DNA of 64,000 nt from Cyclospora cayetanensis (Eukaryota; Apicomplexa; Conoidasida; Eucoccidiorida; Eimeriidae). Below are positions 32,733-45,147 of this stretch, piece after piece. The position numbers were made by a program, and so were the translations under genes. The notes beneath the pieces were generated by a model that worked only from the letters and a program-made list of their open reading frames with translations, made no database searches and was not told the DNA's origin. How positions within the stretch are numbered: position 1 is the first letter of the stretch; every line of letters begins with the position of its first letter. The stretch is from the NCBI RefSeq assembly GCF_002999335.1, contig NW_020312036.1:434001-498000 (forward strand), written 5' to 3'.

Positions 32733-34400
32733 ATGTCGGAAGCAGCAGCAGCAGGAGGAGGCCTCGCCGGGACGGCAGCGGGTGACTTCCCATGCGCAAA
32801 GAGTTCATTGGAAAGGCAATACGCGATGGACGGCGGCTCTCTAAGTAGCAAGACAGAAGCAACTGTGTCGGCCATGGCTGGTCTCAGCGAAGAGGCTCTA
32901 AGGGATACCTACACCCGAATTAGCCGGGCTGCAGTTGCACTACGCCAGGAGCTAGAGGAGCAACAGCAACTGCTGCTGCTGCATGCGCGACAGCGCAGGG
33001 TCCTCGATGCAGAACTAGCAGAGCTCAAGGGCAGAGTGGTGTTGCCTCCCGTGAGTCGTCCTTCCCCCAGCAGCTGCAGCGCAGCAGCTGCAGCAGCAAC
33101 GGCAACGCCCGCTGCACCCCCCGCAGCAGCTGACTCTGCGACGGAGGAGCATGTGCCCAAGTTTCTGAGGGAAGACCCCTTTGTCGCTCTTCCAGCAATG
33201 CTGGGAGACCTCATTGGTCGCTATAAACAGCCGGCTAAGCAACTGGGAGCCACACTCCTTCACGGAATGCAGCAACTGCAGCAGGAACTGCACCACCTGC
33301 AGCAGCACCAAAAGCAGTCCGAGGCACAGAGGAGGGCCGCGCTTCGCGAGAAAGCCATCCTCAGGCAGCAAGAATGCCTAGAACACAGAGCAATAGAAAA
33401 ACTCAAGAAGCAGCACATGCAAAAACAGCAGCAGCACCCACAGCCGGCAGCCAAAGCGTGTGCTCCAGCATCTGTGGCTGCTCCTCCTGCCTCTTTTCTT
33501 CCCACGAGCAGACAAGCCCCTCCGGCATGCAGAAACAAGACGCTTATTGCACGTCTGCAGCATCTATTTAGTGACCCTACCGCCCCCCCCCTCGTAGCAG
33601 CCCCCCCTCAACCAGCCGTCCATCGACGTTCTTTTGCAGCCTCGCACCAACTGCAGCAACAACAGCGACAGATGCAGCAGAAGCAATTGCAGCAGCAGCA
33701 GTTGCAGCAAAATGGTGGAAAAGAGCATCCGCTCGTTGAGGCTCCCGCCGCTCAGCTTTTCCGCATTTGGAGCGACGGAGATGCCACACCGGAACAAGAC
33801 AGCACCAGGATCGCCGACGTGCCTGCCTTGCAAAAGGCTGTCTGTAGAAGAGGCAGCAATGCGAGGGCAGGTGCTGGTGAGGAGGAATGTCATGCTGGGG
33901 GCCTCTTGAGCTCGGAGCGATGCAATCTACGAAATCGAGTGCTGCCGTCACCTTCCAGCGAGAACCCTGCAACAAATATTGCATCGCCAGGGGCAGTACC
34001 TTTCGCATGTGCAGGCGGTGTCTCGACATTGGCTGCCGCCGAGGTGAATGTGAGTGGTGCCTCCTCCCCCCTCCCGCCTTCTCCCCACAGCGCCACTGAG
34101 GACTGCGTAATTGTGGCAGCGGAGATACTTGTCGGCTCGCGGAGCTTGCCTCTGAGGCTGGCTGCCACTGAGAGCTGCGAAGAAGCAGCCGCTGCATGGG
34201 TAGATCGGCACTGGGGAGCGTTGCAGAAACACTGGCGCGCTGGGTGCCCTGCCGCAACCTTCCTTGGTAGAAATAAGGCGATAGAATCCCTGGAGTCGTT
34301 CCTCAGGAACGTAGAGGAAACTTCAGAGGAGCTGCCCGTAAAAGTAACGCGGTCGTGGAGTCTGATTCTCGATCCACAGAGCGAAAAGCAACTCAACTAG
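32733..34400 (+). CDS. Gln-rich coiled-coil protein, function unknown
   Basis: A single frame of 555 residues starts at the ATG at 32733. Residues about 50-105 (AAVALRQELEEQQQLLLLHA region) and 160-235 (LQQELHHLQQHQK and REKAILRQQECLEHRAIEKL) have heptad spacing typical of coiled coil. Pro/Ala linkers and a Gln-rich stretch (about 300-330) separate them from a more ordered C-terminal part (about 450-555) rich in hydrophobics and Glu. There is no signal peptide or membrane segment. The C-terminal 100 residues lack repeats and could be a small domain, but I do not recognise it. Confidence 0.65.
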   Translation: MSEAAAAGGGLAGTAAGDFPCAKSSLERQYAMDGGSLSSKTEATVSAMAGLSEEALRDTYTRISRAAVALRQELEEQQQLLLLHARQRRVLDAELAELKGRVVLPPVSRPSPSSCSAAAAAATATPAAPPAAADSATEEHVPKFLREDPFVALPAMLGDLIGRYKQPAKQLGATLLHGMQQLQQELHHLQQHQKQSEAQRRAALREKAILRQQECLEHRAIEKLKKQHMQKQQQHPQPAAKACAPASVAAPPASFLPTSRQAPPACRNKTLIARLQHLFSDPTAPPLVAAPPQPAVHRRSFAASHQLQQQQRQMQQKQLQQQQLQQNGGKEHPLVEAPAAQLFRIWSDGDATPEQDSTRIADVPALQKAVCRRGSNARAGAGEEECHAGGLLSSERCNLRNRVLPSPSSENPATNIASPGAVPFACAGGVSTLAAAEVNVSGASSPLPPSPHSATEDCVIVAAEILVGSRSLPLRLAATESCEEAAAAWVDRHWGALQKHWRAGCPAATFLGRNKAIESLESFLRNVEETSEELPVKVTRSWSLILDPQSEKQLN

Positions 34401-37400
34401 GGCAGTCCTTGCTCGCGTGGCAGGATACCCCACACTGCGAGAAGCAACACTTTTCGGCGCTGCCCCTCCCTACTCGACGGTGCTGCCTGAATGTTGAAGC
34501 GACAGTAGGCAGTGATCGGGGAGTCACAGGAACTGAGGGAGGGTCCTTGTTTAGAGGCATCTCAGGGGGTAGCCTGAAGGGCTCATTGCGGGCTGAGTGC
34601 ACGTAGCCTTATTTTTCGTGCACCTGCATCCCCACTCCACTGCTCTACTTCTTTGCTTCCTCTTGCCTCTTGCTGTCGCTTTCGTGTTGTTTTCCTTTCC
34701 GACCTTAGGCGCATGCAGTCATCCTACCCCAAACCCCTATATCGCAGGTTTCTGGACACTTGCCGCTTTCTTCCTCCTGCACCGGCCGAAGCCACATCTA
34801 GACATTTCTGCTGCACTAGTTTTATTGAAACAGAAATTGGTAAACGGCTGACTAATTGTTTTGTATGCTCGTATATCTAATTTCTTCCAATGTACTGGTA
34901 GCTCAGTACCACAGTACGCAACGGTGCGGGCTTGTGCGCTTGGTGCTACGCTCAACCAGCTGTTAACAGCCGGACTGCTCAGAAGGTGCAGCTGTGGCAG
35001 TTTAGCTGCCCCTCGTTCCTGTCGTCGAGAGCGCTGGGGGGGCGAGAGCAGGGAAGGCGGGAGTTTTTTGGGAATGCACTCAACAACTCTATTAAGTTTG
35101 TTTTGTGTCGGGATGTAAGTGGCCCTCTGAGCAGATCTTGTATGAAAGTGGCACAATAAATATTCGTGGTCCCCATCCCTTTTAAAGGAATTCGCTGCCT
35201 AAGAGGTCCTCGGGGCTCAACATTCTAGAGTCCAGCACTTCTACGGCTCCCTGTGAATCCTCTGCCTCCATGTGGATTATTTGCCTGCGCCACAAAGTCC
35301 ACGAACACTTCGGGGTGTTTTGAAGCTTGCTAGTGAAACCAATAAAGATAATTCTGCGGCATCTCCAGATTCTAGGGAAATGGGTAGAATAAGAGCTTTG
35401 ATTCTTGCGATGATGGCATATAGTCTTAGCCACCTGGCGGCAAATTCCTTTGTCTGCCCCCTTTTGCTGGGCATCATACAGCCTACCCATCCACCCAAAC
35501 CAACCCTTTAGACTGGAAACACACACCGGACCGCGGCTTTTTCAAAGTTTCGTGCTTTTCTCGAACTATTGCGCACATGTTCCCGTAGACTAGCCAAATA
35601 TTCATTGATTCCGCCCCTGCAGAAGGTGGGTGCAAATACCGAACCACCAGCACCTGGTCGCGTATTGGAGAGCGGTTCCTCAGCGTAGATCAGGGATGAG
35701 GGCGAGGCACAGTTACACGGGTGTACTGTTGTATTCTAAGCCCACTCAGCACAAGTAAAAATATTAAGCCACGCAATTAGAGTTGTGTGCGAACAGAGTT
35801 GCGAATACTGCAGAAGCTTGAGATTGGTGCGCTCTGCGTGTCTGTCCGTCTGCCTAAGGGTGGTGGTTCATAGGTGGGTCGTTAAGGCACGCCACATCGC
35901 ATACACGAACGTAATTCCTACGGTGGTCATACTCCCTGAGGATCCCTGCAGGTTCCGGAGATGAGCTTAGGATAATTGGGTGACTCCCTGAGCCGCAACA
36001 CAGCTAGAACAAGGGATGAAATGGGTATATTCGCGTTCTGCGGAGACCGACGTAGATGGTACCTTCATTGTTGAACTCCGGAAGTCCAATAGTAAGAGTT
36101 TATAGTCAGATTAGTTCAAATCCTTTAACGACCTTCAAGGAGTTGCAAACGGCCAGATCCAGAAAAATTTCGTGGCTTTAGCTGCCGAAAGGCTGGGCAT
36201 GACAGTGCATTCATCTCTGCCGTACGATGCATGCGGACTGTCAGAAGAACCAGGCAGGTTTTCCATGGGGGCGTGTATCGCACCGTGCTCCGAAGGAACG
36301 TGACCATATGGTTTGCGCAGAGCGGCACTGGGGGGCGAAGTTGTACTGCATAGGCGACGGAGATTGGGCTTTGTTTTTAACCACAGCAGACTTTCTTCAA
36401 CGTGGTTGCATCTCAGCCAGCTGCCATTCTGTATTTTGGCAACAGCAGCAGATGCATGGATGTTAGAAGCACAAGACTCAAGCGATTTCAAGGGACATAA
36501 GACAAGGCCGGTTGCGCCGCTCAGCAATGAATCTCTGGAGCCTTGCGCGAGCGCGTCGAAGGCCGCATTTGAGACGGTCTCAAAATGCTTCACTCTAAAG
36601 TACAACAGGAGGCGTCAAAGCCGGCGGCACAGCCCTAGGATAATCAAAGCCCTGAAAGCTTGTCGTAAACAGAAAAGACTAATAACCGATCTGACAGTAA
36701 AATCACACCCATATAGCACTGCGGGAACACTTGACACCCTCACCACGCCAAATAGCACCAAGCAAAATAGCGCGCATTGATTTCCGCTGCTCGTTTGGGT
36801 TAAAATGATGAAAAGGATCAGCAATGTTTTGTGTTTTGGAGAACCCGTAGTCTGGTGGGAGAGACTGCCACCCACCAACACCCCACTTATATCCGTTGTA
36901 AGTAGGTGTGAGTAGGAAAGGACGCTTACAATTTAGCAGTGTATGCAGTGGAGGACTTGTAAAACGACTGATAAGCGTCCTTGTCACGGCATCAGCCTTC
37001 TGTGTCGAGCTTACAGACTGCGGTTCATAATCAGTTCAGTAGTTAACGCAGCAATCCAAAAATACCCAGGAATGAAATTCGTGTAGTGAGAGGTAGAACA
37101 ATAGAGCTTCGCAACGCTCTTGCAGGTGAGCAAAGTTAATGGTAGCGTCATGCTTGCTTCAATTTTTGCCAGAACTAACTTGATTCCTGCACTCTTGTCC
37201 TCATGCGTATGAGCTGCATGCCTTGCCATATCAATTCTTTTCATAAATGGCCTTTAGTGCAAGGATTAGGTACTTTTGGTGCAACTTGAGCGCCCTGCTC
37301 AATTAAAGGAGGCATCACCCGTGTAGAAAGCCATCCATCCTTTCATGCTAGGCTCACTGAACTCCCGATCAACTTCCAGTTGTAGCTCGGCCCGGCCATT

Positions 37401-40400
37401 TTGTGTCTATCATTAGGTTGAATGGTTTTGAATGAGGGCACCTGTGGAATCTAATGCTGATTTGACTGTAGAATCGTGTCCTTTGTCAAGCCGTTCGCCA
37501 CCATGAGGTATCAGAAACTTTTGTTAGACTTTACGTTTGTTCAGGGGCTTAAAATTATGCACATGGCTCACCTTACATCCTTTTTCGGCACTTACACAGG
37601 CTCTTGCCAAAAGGTGCTAGCCCATTCCTTTACTCTGCCGTTTTTCCACAGCCCATCCACTTGCGGCTCATACTCCTATTCACGCTGCGGGGGTTCCCGA
37701 CACCGCGAATCATAGCTTAGGGTTTACCAATGAATTATGCCAATAAGGCAAGCTGGACTGCCGGTATGTGATCAGCCTGTCAGCAGCTTGTTATTATTCA
37801 GCACATGCCCGAGCCGCCACTTGGAATTTGCCCATTCCTGCTATTACTCGAATGACAAATCAATTGCAATCCTTAATGCGAAACTAGTTGAAGAGCCACC
37901 AAGACGGAAAGCAGCCTCAAAACCGTCTTCTCTTACTGCGCTGCTGAGCTGCCATATGGAGACTCTGCCTTACCTTGTTGAGATACGGACTCGACCCCGC
38001 TCACCACAGATGATATGTGCGATGTTCAGGAGACTAGCGGTTGTTGTTTTTCACCGCTTGCCGGATCAACTCAACAGAACGCAATAATGACCACCTGTGG
38101 CTGCTTTTGCGGTCACCCTTGACATCCTTAACAGTGCACGTGATGCATGGGTCCAGGTTAGAAGTCACGGACTATTCTGATGGATCACGATTCCGATCTG
38201 AAGGAATATTCAGGTGCATAGCCTTAGCAATGCTTGTATTGTGCCACTCTTCAGCATGTTCGGGTCTTAAGGACTGCGCTCACGAATGAATAGCTAGATT
38301 GCACTGCAGCGCCGTCTCCTCGATAGCAGCTCCACTAAATATCGGTGTGAAGTATCATTAGCAAGTCTTGATCATTAATGTGAAAAATTAGTGCATGATT
38401 GAGGGATGGGGGATTTCTTACTGAGTGTTTGTCCTCTAAAGCCCCTTCACTGCGTTGCAGCCTGTGGAAGGCTTTCGTTCACTTGACGCGCCTTTTTTAA
38501 TCACTTTGCTGACTGGTTCCGCTGGGTTCAGTCCCACTGCTTAAGTTCGTGGGCTTGCGCATGCGTTTGCAGACTTGAATTATATGCCCCAATGTTCTAC
38601 AAAAATACAGGTGCACTGTTTTGGGGGTGTCTGCGACCGTCTCGGACGACAGGTTCCCTCTAGCTGCTTTTTCTCTATTACTTTAGATTATCGAGTAAGG
38701 CCTGTCGACACAGCCCCGACATCCATAGGCTCTAAGTCCCTCCCTTTGGCTCCTCTTATCCAGCCAAAGACAAAGCGATTGCTCTCATTTGCTCCTGAAA
38801 CCTCAAGTAGTCTATCACACGTTAAAACCCACTGATCAGTCGTTTGATCACTTCGTCGCTGCCCATCGGGCAACCATTGAACATCACAAGGCGGCTAGAC
38901 CCGAGGCAAATTACTGACAAGGGAGCTTTTAGTCTATGTTATGGCATTCGCTAGCCAAGCTTTTACATTTGTTGATGCTTCTATCTGTCGGTCAATTCTC
39001 CGGCAGCTTTCTCAAACGCCGAACGCTTGCTGTTGAGCTGATTCTGGCATAGACCAATGAGTCAGGGCTTGTATAAATGCTTACACTGTAGCAATCCCTG
39101 CAGGCAGAATTCTTTCACATCGATGGAGATGTCCTTTAAAGAGCCTCGCCCTCCACTAAGAAATGCTTCAAAGAACACGTGTTTCTCTTTTTCCATGGGG
39201 TGCATTGCGAGATACATCTCCCATCAGCTGATGAAATCTTGGAGTACTTGACCATCCTTATGGCCACCATAATTTTGAGGTCAATATAACCTATTCAACG
39301 CATCCATAGACATTTGGCTGGTTCGCAGACCATGCCTTTGTACCAGTTGTGTCAAAGCGGCTTTCAGGCAGGCCTGTTCCTCCAGAAGTGGGTTGCACCA
39401 CCGTGTACTTCCATAGCCAGTGGATTGCTCTCCCATGTAGTTGCCAAAGAAACTCAAATTCTTGAACTAACAAATAACTTTATTGAATCTCGACAGCAGT
39501 TGTGGGGAAAGCGGATATCGTCTTGCACCCGCAGCCAGTGGTTGAACAGGGAACAGATGCATCGACCATTTAGGTTTTACCAGAATAAGAGTGCATTCAC
39601 ATACATCCGAGTGTATCGAACACCTCGACTTTTGAATGAACAACTTTTCAAACAATAACTATGGATGAAGGTAGCTATTTCAGGCAGGACCTGGACTGGA
39701 ACATGGCAATTACACAGGGACGCAAGGAATCCCATTAATGGCGACTACCGCCATAAATGAAATTAAGCTGCGCAGATGTTCGTAAAGGTCCAAGAGCTCG
39801 CATGTGCTCCTCTATTAGGCCTTGGCAGTAAGTGACAAAGGTACAATTTAGCGCTTTCTACCGGACAAGTTTTTTTAAACCAGGGACTAGTGAACATTTT
39901 AAAGAATTGGCTTGCATGTTCGTATCTCATATTAGTCCCGGAGTGCTGTAAGTTAAGTAAAAAGAGACGTACCGTTGTGTGAGCATGCGATAGATGCTGT
40001 GTAATTTCCTAAAAATGCTCTAGGCCCAAAGAGCGTGTGCTGCGTTGATGTCCCTCTCCCCTTATATGGGTTACTTGAAGGGGCGCTGGCGAGCAAAGGG
40101 AGACACGTCCTTAGAAAACCTCATGATTTTTCGTTAAGCGTGTATTAATTCTGGCTTCAGGTTTCTCTCTAGGCAGGCCTTTGGTGAGGAAGTTACAGTT
40201 TGGTTTTGTCTCTCCTTCCGCTATTGCAAAAAGTTATCGAGACAGGATATCAGGGATTAAATAGGATTATTCCTCGCAAAGTTTGTGCCCACGAAGACCA
40301 CTTGTCGTTTTCGCTTTTGTGTGGCTGTGCAGTTTCTGGGGCCCCTCCCCACGGAAACAACAACGGGGTACCGTAGCCAGGGTAGAGGAGGAGCAGCCAC

Positions 40401-41421
40401 CCCCAGGATGGGTCAGATAAGGCAGACAAGCTATGCTTCGTGAAAGTATTGGTACCTGCCTGTAGGGAGTCTAGCCACTGTGTGTATGCGGCAAGGAGGA
40501 GGCCCCTAAACCACTGGTCTTCCGCTCTGTGTAGCTATGCCCAGCGAGCTTATACAGCACCCGCGGAGCTTTCAGTCTTGCGAAAGCGCCACACGTGTTC
40601 GTGTCCTACTAATGGCCCTACAAATGAGGCTTTTCGTGGGAGGCCTCTTTGCTTAGACAGCTCAGGGTTCGGCTTGACCGCTATTAGGCCCTGAAATCGC
40701 CTTCACGCGGAGGTGCAGGATCTTTAGGCGCCCAAAGTGCATCGTTTCCAAGAAATCGCTTTTTGTCACAACTTTCTCTTGTGCTCAAGCAGTTGCTGTG
40801 CAGACCCGTGCAGCTGACGTCGAGGGCTGCATGCGTATCGCTCGCCTTCCAGGGGGGCCCTGGCGAGGCAGCGGTAGCACGTTTCGCATTTTTTGATTAT
40901 TTGTGCGAAACCGAATGAGAAGAGCTATTTTCTAAGGAGATCAAGGACATCCACTGAGTCTCAGTGCTCTCAGTGTACAGACGCAGGTCATCCTCTTCCT
41001 TATTAGCCCATGTCGCGATAAAAGGCCACAGCCACGGTCCCGCATATCTTCTCTCCATTCGTATCGGTAAACAAACTCCTCACACACCAACAGCGTGCAT
41101 AATTGACACCCTTTGGCAGCAGCGGCGTCATCAGCAATCGCCACCACCGCACAGCGCGCAACACTAGCAGCCGCAGCTGCTTGGATCAGCTGCATCAGTT
41201 AGCCGCTATAGGTGAGCCACCCACAGCGTTGGTTGGCTGCATTTCAATTATTCCGTTTCGCTGTCTGGGGGCAGCGTGCGGTCGAGGATTTGCGTCTCGG
41301 CGCTGCTTCACAACGCGGCATCGCATTGCTGGACAGCCCTTCGAAGACATTCTTCCCTGTGCTGGACTTGGACCTCTCCAGGGCCCCTTCGGGGCTATAG
41401 GGTCATTACTCTCCGTTTTCA
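34401..41421. other. 7-kb repeat-poor stretch without supportable genes
   Basis: Base composition is near balanced, triplet repeats are virtually absent, and no reading frame exceeds about 155 codons or shows a motif on either strand. I found no tRNA or rRNA signature by eye. Short GT runs are also absent. It contrasts sharply with the flanking repeat-rich gene regions and looks like a repeat-poor (P-type) segment. Non-coding RNA genes cannot be excluded. Confidence 0.6.
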
Positions 41422-44400
41422 ATGGAGATGTCAGACGCAGCATCAGCAGCGTGTGCAGCAGACCCTGTAGCAGCAGCTACAGGGTCTTCTTCCCAAGGGA
41501 CCTCCCCGTCAGCGGATTCCAAGATGGGGGCTCCCGAGGGGGCTGCAGGCGTTGATTCAGCGAATCCTGGAGGCCTCTTGATCAGCGCTGGCGGCAGCGC
41601 ATGCGGAGCTCCCGCTGGTGGGGGTGGCAGAACCAGCAGCAGCAGTGGTGGGGGGAATATGAGCAGTTTGGATCGCCAGATAGAGCAGCTGCGTCGGTGC
41701 GAGTGCATCCCGGAGAGAGAGGTGAAGGCGTTATGCGCAAAAGCCAAAGAAATCCTGGTGGAAGAGAGCAACGTAGAGAGGGTCGACGTGCCCGTGACGG
41801 TGAGCAGGCAGCATGCGGTCTGAGAGAGAGGAAGTGTCCTTCAAAAGACCATTCGCTTTTCTTGTATTAGCTTTGTTTTCTTCCCGTAATAAGTGATTCC
41901 TAGTCTGTGCGTGCGCCTCGCGGTGTGAAATACAGATTTGTGGAGACATCCACGGCCAGTTTTACGATTTGCTAGAGCTGTTTCGTGTCGGAAACTTCCT
42001 GCCGGAGACGAATTATCTCTTCTTAGGGGACTTTGTTGACCGCGGTTACTTCTCTGTGGAGACATTCTTGTTACTTCTCGCCCTGAAGGTTCGCTACCCG
42101 GATAGGATAACGCTTATTCGTGGCAACCATGAGAGCAGACAAATTACGCAGGTAAGGATAGAGGGACGTAGAGAAAGGGGTCAAGGTCACCGCTTTCCAA
42201 AGAAGAGACGCATGTGCTTTTTGGCACCCCAGCTGCATGTCAATTTTGCAAACTGGGTATGGAGTTCATTGCCTGCTGCTCCATGGCTTCTCCATAGACT
42301 TTTTAAACACACCCACAGGTTTACAGCACACACAGGCATAGATATATATATATATGCATGCTATACGGGCTGCTCGCAGCACGCATCTGCACACCTTTCG
42401 TCTCTACTGCAGAGAACTAATGAACTGCATGCCTCTGTATGCTGCGTCCTTTTTTCTCTTTGTGCGCCCTGTCTGCCGCTCAGGTGTATGGCTTTTACGA
42501 CGAATGTCTGCGCAAATACGGGAGCAGCAGCGTTTGGAGGTACTGCACGGAAGTCTTTGACTTCATGTCGCTAGCGGCCATCATTGACGACCAGCTCTTC
42601 GCGCTCCATGGGGGCCTTTCCCCGGCGATTTCAAACATTGATGAAGTCTGTCCACGACAGCACTTCTCGAACACGGGCACAACAAAGAATCCAGCCCTCA
42701 CGTTTTTTCCCTATACACTACATAGACAAATAGACGTGCTAGCGAGCGTCAAATTCTTGCCTCTCCTGCCCTCCTCTTTTTGCATGATGGTACTGACTGT
42801 CTTGCGACTCCCGTTGGGGATGCATCCCTCCATAATCTTGCACGTATATGTACGCAGCTCCTCTGTGTGGGCTCATTTTGCCACTATTTACGTCTCCTGG
42901 TGCCTCTCCGTATGCGCCTTGTTGTGGCGTGAGCCGTTTTACTTGGTTTGGTGTGCTGGTTTGCCTGTGTTTATATATGTGTGTGTGTAACATGCGTCTG
43001 TATATATTATAGAGCTGCTTATCCTTTCGCTGAGTCGCCATTTTGCATCAAGGCGTGATTTTGGTGCTGTCCGCTGTGTTCTGTTCTTGTGTGTATGCCT
43101 TCGTGAGGCGCTTTCTGCGCCGCGGCGTCTCCCATGGCTCTGCGTTCTACTGCTTTTATGTTTATCTCGGGGAGGCCGTCTGCGAGTTTCTGATGCCTGC
43201 TCGAGTTTGAATTTTTCTGTGAATCTGCAGATTCGTTCAATCGATAGAAAGCAAGAAGTGCCTCACGAGGGGCCTATGTGTGATCTTTTGTGGAGCGACC
43301 CCGAAGGCAGGTTTTTTTTCAAGTTCTAACGCAGCAGCCTGTGCTCTTTGCTGCATGCATCCAAGGGGCTTGGTAATTGTATAATGCGCGAATTTTGTGA
43401 CGTTGCTGCTGCTCTGCCTCTCCAGAAATGAAAGGCTGGGGGTATAGCCCGCGAGGGGCTGGCTATCTCTTTGGTTCCGACATCGTTAAGACGGTATGCT
43501 GTATGTACACCCCAGTCTGTACTCCCAAGACTTCACAATGGTGGAGGGAAAGGGGCTGCGCGTGCCTTCTGGTGGGCACCCATCCTCGTTGGAGGCGATA
43601 TTAGTTCGAGCTGCTGAGTTGACATTTTGTGGATGCAGTTTTGTCACACAAACAACATCGAAATCATCGCCAGAGCACACCAGCTAGTCATGGATGTGAG
43701 CGATCAACTTCCGATCATCGTCGCTTCGCTGCTCTCTTCCGCGTTGTCATACCTGATAGCCTCCCTTCTCACAGGATTATTTGCTAGATCTTCGGCGATT
43801 TACCGTTCTCCTTGGCTCTTCTCGCTCCCTCTCACTCTCGTTGCGCATCAATAGGCGTGCCTACGGGTGTCGCGTTCCCCAAGCAGTGCGGCCCTCTCAA
43901 ATTGCCTTCCAAGTTCTACACGGTTGCGTCGTGTTTTCTCAGGGCTATAAGTGGTGGTTTGACAAGCGACTGGTTACGGTGTGGTCTGCACCCAACTATT
44001 GCTATAGGTTCGTACTAAGGCCTACACACATCACATGCTTGCAGCCTGCTGGGAAGCCTCACGCTTCGAGTATTTTCCCTATCCGTATGGAGGCTCCTCG
44101 GCAACCCTTCAGGCCATACAAATACCTCTTTTTAGCAAGGGGCACCCTTAACTCCTTGAATTCGTTTCCTCAGATGCGGGAACGTGGCGACGGTTATGGA
44201 GTTAGACGAGCACCTGAACTACCAGTTTAAGACTTTTGAAGCTGCGCCTCCGGTACACGCGGGCGGAAGTCCCTTAAAGCATTCTACGCGGCGTTGTATA
44301 TATTATTACTACCCCTTCTATTTGATGCGCTTCTTTACTAGCTCCCCTTGTTCGATTCTGCCCTTCACATGTTCTCCATTTTTCGCATACAGCTTGAGGA

Positions 44401-44504
44401 TTGTGATCTGAACATGTGCACGTACTCACATGCGTGCATGGAATTCTTCTCAGGAGCGTCGTGGCATTCCTTCCAAGAAACCCCCTCCGGATTACTTCTT
44501 GTAA
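41422..44504 (+). CDS. PP4C: Serine/threonine protein phosphatase 4 catalytic subunit, nine exons
   Basis: This is a PPP-family metallophosphatase acting in DNA-damage, centrosome and splicing control. Exons: 41422-41799, 41936-42151, 42484-42645, 43231-43306, 43426-43493, 43639-43695, 43943-44007, 44174-44252 and 44454-44504; 383 residues. Metal-binding and catalytic motifs are intact: GDIHG (129-133), GDFVDRG (157-163), RGNHE (188-192), then [23 protein letters not shown] and the carboxyl-terminal DYFL whose Leu is methylated in PP2A-like enzymes. [11 protein letters not shown] and [19 protein letters not shown] identify PP4 rather than PP2A/PP6. The first 79 residues are a Ser/Gly/Ala extension; Met80 (ATG at 41659) would give 304 residues, the normal family length. 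The exon 4 to 5 junction works only with a GC donor at 43307 (AAG|GCAGGT). The GT at 43311 shifts the frame into a stop. Confidence 0.93.
43307..43425 (+). other. Non-canonical GC-AG intron in PP4C
   Basis: The exon ends ...GACCCCGAAG followed by GCAGGT, a good match to the GC-donor consensus. The acceptor is CTCTCCAG at 43418-43425. Using GC gives [15 protein letters not shown], the same length as other PP4 proteins. Using the nearby GT (43311) gives an in-frame TAG seven codons into the next exon. Confidence 0.8.
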
Positions 44505-45147
44505 GAGGGGCTGTTGTGGGCTTGAAAAAGGATCTTCTGGAAGCCGCTTGGCCACCCTTGTTGTGGGGCTGTAGTTTTCTCTAAAGGGCTTGTAGAGGCA
44601 GAGCCACTTCTTTACGTGCTGCCCTCCGAAGCACTCCATGAAGTGCTTGAGGGAGCACAAGCCCTAAAGACTAACTACCCGCCCACCGAATTTGGTGGTC
44701 TATGTGCCTCCATTTTCTCATCGGTGACGGCTAGATGGTGGTTCTGCAAAGGGGTAATTTAGGGGCCTCAGTACACCGTGCCTGAAGGAGGCCCCAGGTG
44801 CCGCAGAGGCACCCCGGGGAGCGCAGTCTCATGCCGAGACTCCTGCGCAGTATCTTTGCACGGGCCCCCTTGTTTGCGCCATTCGCTGGAAACCTCTAGT
44901 GCGGCGTATGCGCCAGAGCCTGGCTGAGGCGTCCCTTCATTCCTCCTTGTTAAGTAGCAGTGCCACACGTCACCCTGGTTTCTACCTTATGACAGTTTGC
45001 TACGGCAGTCAGCTTGCTGCTGGATCATGTTGCCGCTGCTGTGACCGCTTTTTCCGGCGAGCCTTGTAGAGGGACCCCTGCGCCTTGCACTGGCGCGTTT
45101 CTCAAGAACCTTCCAATACGCGCACCTAGTGGCTGCGTTCGTCTGGT
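44505..45147. other. Convergent intergenic region
   Basis: This lies between the 3' ends of PP4C (+) and the secreted protein gene (-). It should hold both polyadenylation regions. No gene seen. Confidence 0.5.

Noticed and set aside
36101..36140. tRNA B-box-like GTTCAAATCC
   Set aside because: No A-box, acceptor stem or cloverleaf can be drawn around it.
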